DNA of 64,000 nt from an uncultured Prochlorococcus sp. GTDB taxonomy: Bacteria; Cyanobacteriota; Cyanobacteriia; PCC-6307; Cyanobiaceae. Each line of letters opens with the position of its first letter. Within the stretch, counting starts at the first letter, position 1. The stretch spans positions 82,719 to 146,718 of the forward strand of contig NZ_CACOFR010000002.1 in NCBI RefSeq assembly GCF_902626525.1, in the 5' to 3' direction. This document shows positions 17,666 to 26,398 of the stretch, in pieces. The position numbers and the translations under genes are program-made. Below the pieces are notes generated by a model. That model ran no database searches. It worked only from the letters and a program-made list of their open reading frames with translations, and had not been told where the DNA came from.

Positions 17666-18802
17666 ATGAATCTCTCAAAAAAATTTGAAGAACTAATTTT
17701 AAAACAGCTTGAGAGTTTTGGTTGTTCTATGGGTGTAACACATTTAGTTATGTATCTTGCATCGGCTAAACAAGGAACCAAAGCAACTTTCGAAATCATT
17801 GGTCAATGGCCACAAATTGATAGACTTTTGATCCCATTAGAAGATGATCCTTCACTCAAAGTTTCTTCTCCTAATAGAAGATGGTACCCTCTTCAAGAAA
17901 ACGATATTTTACTTGGTGTACTTAGGGTGGAAACTGATTTGCAAGAGGGAAATTGGCCAGTATCTCTTGATTCTAGATTAAAGGCTCTTTCAATATCTTT
18001 AGCTAAATGCGTAGCTATCGAATTAGAGCGTCAAAATAAAAATGAAGAAATTAATTATTTAAAAAATCAAGTTAATGTTGTAATCCATCAATTAAGAAAC
18101 CCATTGGCTGCTCTAAGAACATATGCAAAATTACTAATAAAAAGACTTGGTTCAGATGACGACTCTATTGAAATAGTAAAGCGAATGATGATAGAGCAAA
18201 AACAAATTAATCAATATATGAATTCTTTTGAAAAATTAAATTCACCTATTGAACTCCCTCTAGAAATAGGTGAAGAAAGATTATTATTGCCACCAAATTT
18301 AGATAATAAAAAAATAATAACTGTACAAAGTTTATTGAATCCAATTTTAGAAAGAGGGAAAGCTAATGCGAAATTAGAGAATAGATATTGGACACAACCT
18401 TCTTTTTGGCCAGATTGGACCTTGGCACCAGTCAAGGCAAAATATGTTGTAATTGCGGAAATTGTGGCTAATTTATTAGAAAATGCTTTCAAATATGCTC
18501 AAAAAGATGCTGAGATAGGAATCGCTATGACTAGTAAAGGAATGTATATTTTTGATGATGGTAAAAAAATTACAAAAAATGAAAACGAGAAAATTTTCCA
18601 AAAGGGTTATAGAGGATCTGCTGCTAAGAAAAAGGATGGCACTGGTGTAGGACTTTTTTTAGCTAGGAAATTAGCAAAACAAATTGGTGGAGATTTGAAA
18701 TTGATTGAAAATTCCTCAATTAATGATTTTGAAGAATTAAAAAATCTTAAGAAGAAAAATATTTTTTATTTAGAACTCCCTATAAAAGAATTGCATGCAT
18801 AA
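17666..18802 (+). CDS. GAF-type sensor histidine kinase, Hik2/CSK-like
   Basis: A 378-residue soluble sensor kinase. Residues 1-125 form a GAF-like sensor with a conserved-looking Cys20; the phospho-acceptor is His141 in VVIHQLRNPLAALRTYAKLL; the ATPase part has an N-box (EIVANLLENAFKYA), a reduced G1 box (FDDG without the usual DxGxG) and a good G2 box (GTGVGLFLARK). The H-box pattern resembles Hik2 of cyanobacteria and plastid CSK, redox sensors that control photosystem genes; this assignment is from memory of the families. No response regulator is adjacent. It overlaps cobS tail-to-tail by 23 bases. Confidence 0.8.
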   Translation: MNLSKKFEELILKQLESFGCSMGVTHLVMYLASAKQGTKATFEIIGQWPQIDRLLIPLEDDPSLKVSSPNRRWYPLQENDILLGVLRVETDLQEGNWPVSLDSRLKALSISLAKCVAIELERQNKNEEINYLKNQVNVVIHQLRNPLAALRTYAKLLIKRLGSDDDSIEIVKRMMIEQKQINQYMNSFEKLNSPIELPLEIGEERLLLPPNLDNKKIITVQSLLNPILERGKANAKLENRYWTQPSFWPDWTLAPVKAKYVVIAEIVANLLENAFKYAQKDAEIGIAMTSKGMYIFDDGKKITKNENEKIFQKGYRGSAAKKKDGTGVGLFLARKLAKQIGGDLKLIENSSINDFEELKNLKKKNIFYLELPIKELHA

Positions 18803-19544
18803 ATAACATTGTAGTTTCTACAAGTACAATACTTGCACCACATGCATCCCCATTGAAACCTTCGATTTTATTTCCAAGCATATTTGGAATAGTTTTGCTT
18901 ACAAAAATACCTATCAGTATCAGAAGTGAATTTTTAATTACTTTCGCAGGCGATATAAATGAAAGTAAATGGAATGCAATGAAAATAATAATAAAAATAA
19001 TGGAAAGCAAAGATTCTTTTTTAAATCCTTTCCAAAACTGTTTATGACTAATAGATTTTTTTTTGTAACTAATGTATTTGAATTTTTCAATAAAAAATAA
19101 ATTTGAAAATCTTCCCCAAAATAAGCAAATTGGCAAAACAAAAATAATTTGGTTCTGAATCTTTAGTAGGCAAGCAATCTGAATTAAAGTTATGAAAACA
19201 AGAGATTGAACACCAAAGGAGCCCACTTTACTATCTTTCATAGCTTTTAAACGTTTCTTCTTGCCAGCAAAAATTCCATCAAAAGTATCCATTAAGCCAT
19301 CAATATGTAGACCTCCAGTAATTAAATATCCCGAAGCTAAACAAATTAATGCAGATGCATAAATTGACCAAGAATTTGACCTTAAAAATATAAAAATATA
19401 ACTCTGTATTGTTCCAATAAAAAATCCAATAGGTGGTGCAAATTGCGCAATATTTTTAAATTCGGGTTTAATGAAAGGTAACTTTGGAAATGTCGTATAA
19501 AAAATCCAAGATCCCGCTAAATTTTTTATTAAATATTTTTTGAT
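18780..19544 (-). CDS. cobS: Adenosylcobinamide-GDP ribazoletransferase, non-canonical start
   Basis: Membrane enzyme that joins adenosylcobinamide-GDP and alpha-ribazole in the last stages of cobalamin synthesis. The conserved region spans the usual length: GSWIFYTTFPKLP, FKNIAQFAPPIGFFIG, then ITGGLHIDGLMDTFDGIFAG with the metal-binding DGxxDxxDG pattern, and EGFNGDACGAS near the end; about five membrane helices. The open frame extends to a stop at 19560-19562 but has no ATG, GTG or TTG before the conserved N-terminus. ATC at 19542-19544 (254 residues) is taken as the start by length; ATA at 19527-19529 is an alternative. The first internal ATG (19292) would delete the catalytic-site half. 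Confidence 0.8.
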   Translation of the reverse strand: MKKYLIKNLAGSWIFYTTFPKLPFIKPEFKNIAQFAPPIGFFIGTIQSYIFIFLRSNSWSIYASALICLASGYLITGGLHIDGLMDTFDGIFAGKKKRLKAMKDSKVGSFGVQSLVFITLIQIACLLKIQNQIIFVLPICLFWGRFSNLFFIEKFKYISYKKKSISHKQFWKGFKKESLLSIIFIIIFIAFHLLSFISPAKVIKNSLLILIGIFVSKTIPNMLGNKIEGFNGDACGASIVLVETTMLFMHAILL

Positions 19545-19619
19545 AAGGAAAAAATAACTTTAATTTTTAAATAATAGAGTAGATTTATAAAAAAGATCAA
19601 AAAACTTTTTAAAATAATT

Positions 19620-20738
19620 GTGTTTGAATTTGAAATTACATCAAATTGTAATAATACAGAGGCAAGAACTGGTATATTTTTTACCCCCAATGGCAAAGTT
19701 AATACCCCTAAATTTATGCCTGTAGGGACTTTGGCAACGATTAAAGGTATTTCATCAAAACAATTAAACTCTACAGGATCAGAGATGGTTCTCTCAAATA
19801 CCTTTCATCTCCATCTACAACCTGGAGAAAAACTTATCAGAGAAGCTGGCGGTATTCATAAATTCATGAATTGGTCTAAGCCCATTCTCACTGATTCAGG
19901 TGGATATCAAGTTTTTAGTTTAGCTAAATTGAATAATATTTCTAATGAAGGGGTTGAATTTAAAAATCCCAGAGATGGCAGCCATGTTTTTTTGTCACCT
20001 GAAAAAGTAATGAATATACAAATGGATCTGGGCTCAGATATTGCAATGGCTTTTGATTATTGCCCTCCTCATACAGCTACTGAAAATGATATGGAGGATT
20101 CTTTACAAAAAACTCATGCTTGGTTACAAAAATGTGTTGAAACTCATCAAAAATCAGATCAAGCTTTATTTGGAATAGTTCAAGGAGGAAAGTACCCGAG
20201 ATTAAGAGAAAATAGTGCAAAATTTATAAGCTCTTTTGATCTGCCTGGAATAGCTGTTGGAGGTGTCAGTGTTGGAGAGTCAATCGATCAAATACATAAT
20301 GTAATTAATTACGTCCCGAATTTTTTACCAAGAAATAAACCAAGATATTTAATGGGAATTGGCTCTTTAAGTGAAATTTCTTTAGCTGTTGCGAAAGGAT
20401 TCGATCTATTTGACTGCGTCTTGCCTACAAGACTCGGAAGACATGGAACTGCATTTCTGAATGATGAGAGATTGAATTTGCGAAATGCTCGATTTAAAAA
20501 TGACTTTTCTCCGATTGACAAAACTTGTAAATGCGAAACTTGCACATCCTATTCTCGAGCATATTTGCATCATTTAATTAGAAATGATGAAATTTTAGGT
20601 CTGACGTTAATAAGTTTGCATAATATTGCTCATTTAATAAGATTTACCAATGCTATTTCTAATGCAATTAAAGATAATTGTTTTACAATTGATTTCGCTC
20701 CTTGGAAAACATCCTCTATTGCTCACCATACGTGGTAA
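19620..20738 (+). CDS. tgt: Queuine/preQ1 tRNA-guanine transglycosylase
   Basis: Exchanges guanine-34 for preQ1 in tRNAs with GUN anticodons. The 372 residues have [17 protein letters not shown] near 32, the active-site [10 protein letters not shown] near 98, GGVSVGES near 220, and a zinc site made by CKCETC plus His ([11 protein letters not shown]) near 307. The start is GTG; an ATG would remove conserved residues. It is divergent from cobS with about 75 bases between them. Confidence 0.96.
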   Translation: MFEFEITSNCNNTEARTGIFFTPNGKVNTPKFMPVGTLATIKGISSKQLNSTGSEMVLSNTFHLHLQPGEKLIREAGGIHKFMNWSKPILTDSGGYQVFSLAKLNNISNEGVEFKNPRDGSHVFLSPEKVMNIQMDLGSDIAMAFDYCPPHTATENDMEDSLQKTHAWLQKCVETHQKSDQALFGIVQGGKYPRLRENSAKFISSFDLPGIAVGGVSVGESIDQIHNVINYVPNFLPRNKPRYLMGIGSLSEISLAVAKGFDLFDCVLPTRLGRHGTAFLNDERLNLRNARFKNDFSPIDKTCKCETCTSYSRAYLHHLIRNDEILGLTLISLHNIAHLIRFTNAISNAIKDNCFTIDFAPWKTSSIAHHTW

Positions 20739-20771
20739 CGTCTTAACATAATTAATTAATTTTTAAAACAG

Positions 20772-20912
20772 GTGCTCATTCTATTTAATACTTTCGCGGA
20801 ATTGCCTGAAGCTTATAAGGCTTTTGCTCCAACGGTTGATGTTCTCCCACTTATTCCATTATTTTTCTTTTTATTAGTATTTGTTTGGCAAGCTGCAGTT
20901 GGATTTAAATAA
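20772..20912 (+). CDS. psbK: Photosystem II protein K
   Basis: Forty-six-residue PSII subunit located near CP43. The mature part [20 protein letters not shown] and the following [11 protein letters not shown] are diagnostic, with one membrane helix at about 25-43; the first nine residues are a cleaved leader in related proteins. The start is GTG (20772), giving the normal precursor length. It lies 33 bases after tgt, as in related genomes. Confidence 0.93.
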
Positions 20913-20930
20913 AATTCTTTTGAATTAGAT

Positions 20931-20950
20931 AATCCTTTTTAAAAAGGATT
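20931..20950 (+). terminator. Possible psbK terminator hairpin
   Basis: A perfect 20-base palindrome, AATCCTTTTT joined to AAAAAGGATT, lies 18 bases after the psbK stop and is followed by only a short T run. It overlaps the last codons of the opposing oxidoreductase gene. The short T tract and lack of a natural loop weaken the call. Confidence 0.4.
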
Positions 20951-21943
20951 TTCGAGGGAAATCGCATCTCCTGAATTTTCTACAGCACACTCTATAAAAT
21001 CAGCAATTTTTAAGGCTCTTGAGGCTCTTTCACCATCTACTTCAGGAGTTTCTTTGCCTTGTACACATTTAAGAAAATGCTCCAATTCTGCATAAAGAGG
21101 CTCAATAGAAGTTGTGCTAACTTCTTCTACATAACCATCATTCCTATAAACCAATTCTCCATGCTCTGCGGTGTATGATTCATGGGACTTTCGATGAATT
21201 TGTAAAGAGTGATTTAAGAAATCAGTCTCTACTAAACTATTTTGACAGTGTGCACTTAAACTTCTTATTTTTTTGTGGCTCATCTTGCTCGCAGTTAGAC
21301 TTGCGATAACATTATTTTTAAAAACTAAAGTAGCATTTACATAATCTATTAACCCTTCGCTATTTCTGCCTCCAACTGCGGCTAATTTTTGTATTTTTGA
21401 GTTTACAAGTTCTAATACAAGATCAATGTCATGAATCATTAAATCCATTACTACTGATACATCATTTGCTCTATCTGCGTGAGGACTATGCCTTCTTGCT
21501 TCCAAAACAACAATTTCTTCATTATGAACTATTTTATTTAACTCTCTAAAAGCTGGATTAAATCTTTCAATATGCCCAACTTGTAAAAGACAATTATTTT
21601 CATTGGCGGCATCAATTAAAGATTGTGCTTCTAACTCATTAGCTGCGATTGGTTTTTCAATGAGAACATTAGTGCCTCCCTTTAGACAATCTAGTCCTAC
21701 TTTTTGATGAAGTAGTGTAGGTACAGCAATACAAATAGCATCAACTTTAGGAATCAAGTCCTTATAATTTTTAAACCATTCACATTGAAATTGCTCAATA
21801 GCTAATTTACCTCTCTCTTCATTAGGATCTGCAACTCCAACTAGATCTGCATCTTTGAGTAAGCTAAGTACTCGAGCATGATGCCAACCCATATTTCCTA
21901 TCCCTATAACTCCAACCTTTACCGGTGATGAGGTTGGTTGCAT
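20939..21943 (-). CDS. Gfo/Idh/MocA-family NAD(P)-dependent oxidoreductase
   Basis: A 334-residue dehydrogenase of the glucose-fructose oxidoreductase/inositol dehydrogenase superfamily. The Rossmann loop GVIGIGNMGWHHARVL is at residues 9-25, and the catalytic-site EKPIAANELEA is near 97; the C-terminal half fits the substrate-binding domain, with DLMIHDIDLVLEL near 165. The substrate cannot be told from sequence; sugar or sugar-nucleotide oxidation is usual. No sugar cluster is adjacent. Confidence 0.88.
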   Translation of the reverse strand: MQPTSSPVKVGVIGIGNMGWHHARVLSLLKDADLVGVADPNEERGKLAIEQFQCEWFKNYKDLIPKVDAICIAVPTLLHQKVGLDCLKGGTNVLIEKPIAANELEAQSLIDAANENNCLLQVGHIERFNPAFRELNKIVHNEEIVVLEARRHSPHADRANDVSVVMDLMIHDIDLVLELVNSKIQKLAAVGGRNSEGLIDYVNATLVFKNNVIASLTASKMSHKKIRSLSAHCQNSLVETDFLNHSLQIHRKSHESYTAEHGELVYRNDGYVEEVSTTSIEPLYAELEHFLKCVQGKETPEVDGERASRALKIADFIECAVENSGDAISLENPF

Positions 21944-21992
21944 AACTTAAAATCCATATATAAGTATTATTATCCTCTATGAGAAGCCAAAT

Positions 21993-23261
21993 TTAGCTTT
22001 TTGGAAAAATTATTTTTACACGATCAATTTTTGGGCCAGACATAGAAATAACTTCAAATTTAATGTTGTTAAAATCTAAAACATCCCCAATTTTTGGAAC
22101 CATTTGAAATTTTTCTAGTAAAAATCCAGCAAGCGTGTGGTAGTCAGCTCCCTCTGGGATAGAACATTCTAACTTTTTATTAATATCTATAATTTCTGAT
22201 TTTCCAGCGATTGACCATTTTTTAGAGAAATTATCTAACATTCTCATATCTGAAGAACTTCTATTATTAAGCATTTCCTCTCCAACTATTTCGCCATTTA
22301 GATCAGCTGCAGTTATGAGACCCTCTGTCCCACCGTGTTCGTCAACTACCAGTAAAAAAGGGTTGTAGTCTCTAACTATGGGTAAGATTTCTGCTAAGGA
22401 GCATGTTTCTATTATTTTGGTCACGGGTAAAAGAAAGGGCTCCAATAATGTATCCGCTTCCATTTCACTTTTTGATATTGGCTTAGCTAAATAACGTAAA
22501 TCTAATACACCTAATACATCATCTAGAGACTCGCCAATCACAAAAAATCGTGCATGACGAGTTTTGTCTACTTGTTTCATAAGTTCTGAAAATGTAATGG
22601 TCTTTGGCAAAGTTACCATTTCAGATCTTGGAATCATTACTTCTTTAACCTGTGTATCTTTTAAGGCAAAAACTCCTTCGAGAATATTCTTCTCATCTGG
22701 TTTTAAACCTGTAACATTATCTGTTTCTATAAGAGTTTCTAATTCGCCTGCAGATAAGCCAGAATTTAAAGAATCCCATTTATTGTTTAGATTAAATAAA
22801 CCTAAACAAGCGCTGGCAAAAAATTCAATTATCGTAACTATAGGTTGCATCCCTTTTCGAACTGCATCAAATATCGCAGTTAACCTTAATGCAGCAGATT
22901 CTGGATTGTTAATTACTAGTGCTTTAGGAATTAGCCCAGAGACAAGAGTAACAATTAAAACAACAAATAAAAATAAAATAAGATCATAAATTCTGTTTGG
23001 TAAGATATTTTCCCTCCAAAAATCATTTGCTATGCTATTGCTCAACCATCCAATCGTAACTAATGAAATTGTTACTCCTAATTGAGATGTAATTAAAGAT
23101 GATCTAAATCGTTTTTGAATTTTTAAAATTGAAAATGCGCCTTTCTTTTTTTCTTCTATTAGCCTTAAAACTTTACTTGGCCTTATCAATAAAAAAGAAA
23201 GCTCACTAGCTGCGAAAAAAGCTGGAAAAAGCAAAAGAAAGAAAAGTAAAGTTATCTTCAT
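21993..23261 (-). CDS. CNNM/CorC-HlyC family membrane protein with CBS domains
   Basis: A 422-residue membrane protein: a DUF21/CNNM transmembrane domain (about 1-165, starting with hydrophobic LLFFLLLFPAFFAASELSF), two CBS domains (about 195-315, opening KEVMIPRSEMVTLP and containing VVDEHGGTEGLITAADL), and a C-terminal CorC/HlyC transporter-associated domain (about 330-420). Relatives export magnesium or cobalt; older annotations call them hemolysins. The ion here is not known. It is followed on the same strand by the oxidoreductase 49 bases on. Confidence 0.9.
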   Translation of the reverse strand: MKITLLFFLLLFPAFFAASELSFLLIRPSKVLRLIEEKKKGAFSILKIQKRFRSSLITSQLGVTISLVTIGWLSNSIANDFWRENILPNRIYDLILFLFVVLIVTLVSGLIPKALVINNPESAALRLTAIFDAVRKGMQPIVTIIEFFASACLGLFNLNNKWDSLNSGLSAGELETLIETDNVTGLKPDEKNILEGVFALKDTQVKEVMIPRSEMVTLPKTITFSELMKQVDKTRHARFFVIGESLDDVLGVLDLRYLAKPISKSEMEADTLLEPFLLPVTKIIETCSLAEILPIVRDYNPFLLVVDEHGGTEGLITAADLNGEIVGEEMLNNRSSSDMRMLDNFSKKWSIAGKSEIIDINKKLECSIPEGADYHTLAGFLLEKFQMVPKIGDVLDFNNIKFEVISMSGPKIDRVKIIFPKS

Positions 23262-23279
23262 TCAATGACAAGTGAATAA

Positions 23280-23352
23280 TGGGGGTGGCGAGGATCGAAC
23301 TCGCCTTAGCCAAATTATGAGTTTGGTGCATTCACCAGATTGCTACACCCCC
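23280..23352 (-). tRNA. tRNA-Met (anticodon CAU), elongator type
   Basis: Read on the minus strand, 73 bases fold as: acceptor GGGGGTG/CACCCCC with discriminator A, anticodon stem CCAAA/TTTGG, loop CTCATAA (anticodon CAU), T-arm GCGAG-TTCGATC-CTCGC. Position 1 pairs normally and the anticodon stem lacks three G-C pairs, so it is not the initiator. A lysidine-modified tRNA-Ile cannot be fully excluded, but the body does not resemble one. Confidence 0.92.
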
Positions 23353-23495
23353 AAGAGAATTTTATGTAATTTTAATTACATTGAATTTCAATATACAATA
23401 TAAAAATAATATTTCAAAAAACACCAACTTAGTGAGTTTTTGTGAGATTTCTTTTTTTTCTTCTAATCTTTAAATATAAATTTAATTTTTTTTAA

Positions 23496-24056
23496 ATGAG
23501 CAATTTTTCGAATAAATATAATTTTAAAAAAAAACAATTGTTAAAAAAGTTGATTGAAAAATCTTATAAGAAAGGAAATTTCACTTTGGCTTCAGGTAAA
23601 AAAAGTAGTCATTACTTGAACTGTAAACCAGTCTCTCTAAATGGTGAAGGCTTGAATTTAATAAGTGATTTATTTTTAGAGTTAATGGATTCAAGGTCAA
23701 AAGCTGTAGCAGGTTTAACATTAGGCGCAGATCCTCTTGTAAGTGGATTAGTAGTTAAAGCAGCTTTGCAAGGTCTAGAACTTAATGGTTTGATAATTAG
23801 AAAAGAGATCAAAAAATACGGTACTAAGTCAGTAATAGAGGGCCCTTCAGTAGAAACAGGAACATTTGTAACTGTTTTAGAGGATGTTGTTACTACTGCT
23901 GGTTCAGTAATAAAGGCCATAAAAAAGTTACGTGAAAATAATTATATTGTTGAGGAGGTTTTGTGTATTGTTGATAGAAAAGAAGGGGGATTAGAGGTCC
24001 TTAATGACGAAAATGTTAAATTAAAGAGTCTTTTTACAATAAAAGATTTTCTCTAA
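23496..24056 (+). CDS. pyrE: Orotate phosphoribosyltransferase
   Basis: Makes OMP from orotate and PRPP in pyrimidine synthesis. The 186-residue length is normal. The PRPP loop [18 protein letters not shown] is near residue 128, and [18 protein letters not shown] near 31 is typical of the substrate site. It precedes ygfZ by ten bases on the same strand and is probably co-transcribed with it. Confidence 0.95.
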   Translation: MSNFSNKYNFKKKQLLKKLIEKSYKKGNFTLASGKKSSHYLNCKPVSLNGEGLNLISDLFLELMDSRSKAVAGLTLGADPLVSGLVVKAALQGLELNGLIIRKEIKKYGTKSVIEGPSVETGTFVTVLEDVVTTAGSVIKAIKKLRENNYIVEEVLCIVDRKEGGLEVLNDENVKLKSLFTIKDFL

Positions 24057-24066
24057 TTACTTTAAA

Positions 24067-24903
24067 ATGCAAAAAATAAAAAAAAAGTTTTGGCTTGAAA
24101 AATTTGATTGTTTTTCTGTCTATGGAAAAGATGCTAAAAAATTTTTAAATGGAATTACAACTAGCAATATTCTAAATTCAGAAAATAAAGTTACTAAAAC
24201 TTGTTGGTTAACTCCAAATGGAGTTTTAAGGGCATTAATTGAAATTATTTTTTCTGAGAGGAACTTAGATGTCATAATTTTGGTTGGTAATACAAAGGAA
24301 ATAATTGATCAATTTAATAAAATTATTTTTCCAGCAGATGATGTCATTCTTAGTGCACCTTTTTCTATAAATAGAATTCAAGAAATTGATGAAGTTAGCT
24401 CATGGAGATCCCACAAAGCTTTATTCTTTAAAAAAAATGATAAAGAATTTGAAAAATACAAAAATAAATTAAATTTACTTAATAGCAATGATTTAAAACT
24501 TTGGAAGGTGAATCAGGCTATCCCTTCCTTAGATATGGAAATTAATGGAAAAAATAATCCTCTTGAGCTTGGCTTGAAAGATCTTATAGATTTCAACAAA
24601 GGTTGTTATTTAGGACAAGAAACAATGTCAAAAATAAAAAATGTTTCTTCTTTAAAACAGGAAATAAGAGTTTGGCAATCATTTGATTCTAATTTTAATT
24701 TTAAATTAAAAGATAAAAATTTATATACAAATTCAGCCAAAGAAAAATCTGTAGGTAAGATAACTAGCATTTTAAAATCAGATTCCTATATACAAGGTTT
24801 AGCTATGGTAAAAAGGAAATACTTAGATGAAGAAGATTATTTTTATTCAGAAATTTTTGGAAAAATAATTATAAGGAAATCTGTAGGTTCACTTTTTCCT
24901 TAA
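24067..24903 (+). CDS. ygfZ: YgfZ/GcvT-like folate-binding protein
   Basis: A 278-residue paralogue of the aminomethyltransferase GcvT. The YgfZ signature KGCYLGQETMSKI (about residue 178-190) carries the conserved Cys that is needed for Fe-S cluster assembly or repair with folate in E. coli. The N-terminal part has FLNGITTSNI near 22 and TPNGVLRALIEI near 52. It overlaps the opposing nuclease gene by four bases at the 3' end. Confidence 0.88.
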   Translation: MQKIKKKFWLEKFDCFSVYGKDAKKFLNGITTSNILNSENKVTKTCWLTPNGVLRALIEIIFSERNLDVIILVGNTKEIIDQFNKIIFPADDVILSAPFSINRIQEIDEVSSWRSHKALFFKKNDKEFEKYKNKLNLLNSNDLKLWKVNQAIPSLDMEINGKNNPLELGLKDLIDFNKGCYLGQETMSKIKNVSSLKQEIRVWQSFDSNFNFKLKDKNLYTNSAKEKSVGKITSILKSDSYIQGLAMVKRKYLDEEDYFYSEIFGKIIIRKSVGSLFP

Positions 24904-26318
24904 TTTTTTTTTGACTTATTTTTAATTAACCATTCCGCGATATTCAGTGTGGCCAAACAATCATATTTATTATATTTGATAATTTTTTTTAAAAATATTT
25001 CTTTTCCTGTTATTTGGTATTGATTCCACCAGTATAGTGCTTTAGATCCGCTTACATTTTTCTGCTCCCATTCAAATCCTAACCAGTTTGAGACGGTTTT
25101 TAAGCTATAATTTTTTGTTGGCAATATCCAAGAACTTCTAATTAAGATATGTAAGTCTACAAATCTTGATTGCAGCAAATCAACTTCCTCAAAACTAAAA
25201 TTTAATTTTTTTCCAATATTAATAATTGCTATCTTTTCAGTCTCTCCATAATGTAATACTGGCCATTCTTTATTTGATGAAAGAATATTAATAATTTCTT
25301 TGTAAGCTTCTTCTTTGTAGTTTTTAAGATTTAAGACTGGTTTGTATATAGGATGTTTTTCTTTTGAAAGAAAATTATTTTTTATTAAAAATCCAAATAA
25401 AAAGTCATGCTTAGAGTCTGGATTAGATTCAATATCAAATATATAAAATCCTTTATCTATTTTTGATAAAAGATCATAAGAATCATTATTGGAAGAAATG
25501 TAAAATGATTTTCCATAAAAATATGCTTTTGCTTGCTTTATAAATTTGGAGGCTTTTTCATACTTTTGATTATTAAATTTAAATAATTTATCTCCAAGTT
25601 CTTTTTCACTGTAAGAAGCTAATTTTTTAATATCAGATATTCCATTTATTTTCAGTAATAAGGCAGTTTTAGATCCTATTCCATCTATATCTGTTAGATA
25701 TCTTTTCTCCTTTGCTTCTTTGTCACAAAAATTCTGCCAAGAACAAATAGTGCATTTTTTCCTATCTTGAGTTATTTCAGGTATAAATCCTTCCAAGGAT
25801 TGATTCAAACTCATTAAAATATTTAAAACTTTTTTTCTTAATTTTTTATTCAAATAAATTTCTTCAACATTGATTTTCCCCCTAAAACTTGAAATTACTA
25901 AGCCTTTATTAACTTTAGATTCTTGAAAATTTTCTAATAAGATTGAAGTAAAAGCTAAATCTAGTAAATGTTCTTTAGTAGTTTTGTTACCTAATTTGTA
26001 AACAGCAGGTAAATATTTATATGTTCCCCATTTACTAATTCCTAAAGTTTTTACAAGTAATTGGGGATTTATCTCTGCTGTAATATTCTTAAAAAAATTT
26101 TCTTTTATTTTAAATCCAATTACCCCTTGGGATCCCTTTTCGCAGCCCTTTAATCCTGTATATATATCTCCATTACAAAACTCAGAGAAAATTTGATACT
26201 GATGAATTTTATCAATGGCTTTATGTGGAGACCAAATTTCAAAAGATTTATTACCCTTGAAATCTAGCCAAGCTTTTCTTTTGCATCTTATAAAACTTTT
26301 TAAATAAAGAGTATTCAA
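24900..26318 (-). CDS. TM0106-type RecB-like/RNase H-fold putative nuclease
   Basis: A 472-residue protein with a RecB-like nuclease region first: RCKRKAWLDFKGN at residues 11-23, and a Cys set (DRKKCTICSWQNFCD, near 190) like Fe-S-cluster RecB/Cas4 relatives. A helix-hairpin-helix stretch follows (LTDIDGIGSKTALLLKINGI near 208). The C-terminal 180 residues look like a YprB-type RNase H fold: FDIESNPDSKHDFLFGFLI, LHYGETEKIAI and a final YNKYDCLATLNIAEWL. The role is not known; DNA repair or processing is plausible. It stands alone with no CRISPR or defence genes nearby. Confidence 0.78.
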   Translation of the reverse strand: MNTLYLKSFIRCKRKAWLDFKGNKSFEIWSPHKAIDKIHQYQIFSEFCNGDIYTGLKGCEKGSQGVIGFKIKENFFKNITAEINPQLLVKTLGISKWGTYKYLPAVYKLGNKTTKEHLLDLAFTSILLENFQESKVNKGLVISSFRGKINVEEIYLNKKLRKKVLNILMSLNQSLEGFIPEITQDRKKCTICSWQNFCDKEAKEKRYLTDIDGIGSKTALLLKINGISDIKKLASYSEKELGDKLFKFNNQKYEKASKFIKQAKAYFYGKSFYISSNNDSYDLLSKIDKGFYIFDIESNPDSKHDFLFGFLIKNNFLSKEKHPIYKPVLNLKNYKEEAYKEIINILSSNKEWPVLHYGETEKIAIINIGKKLNFSFEEVDLLQSRFVDLHILIRSSWILPTKNYSLKTVSNWLGFEWEQKNVSGSKALYWWNQYQITGKEIFLKKIIKYNKYDCLATLNIAEWLIKNKSKKN

Positions 26319-26398
26319 ATTATTTTTTAAGTACGGTTTTAAATTTTACTTATATAAATTAATATAGATAGTTAGAAGAAATTAAGGAACTCTTAAAT

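Noticed and set aside
22564..22989. 141-residue frame opposite the CNNM/CorC gene
   Set aside because: Lies entirely inside a clear gene on the other strand; composition is that of an antisense shadow.
23280..23352. tRNA with CAU anticodon as the initiator tRNA
   Set aside because: Positions 1 and 72 pair normally and the anticodon stem lacks the three G-C pairs of initiators.
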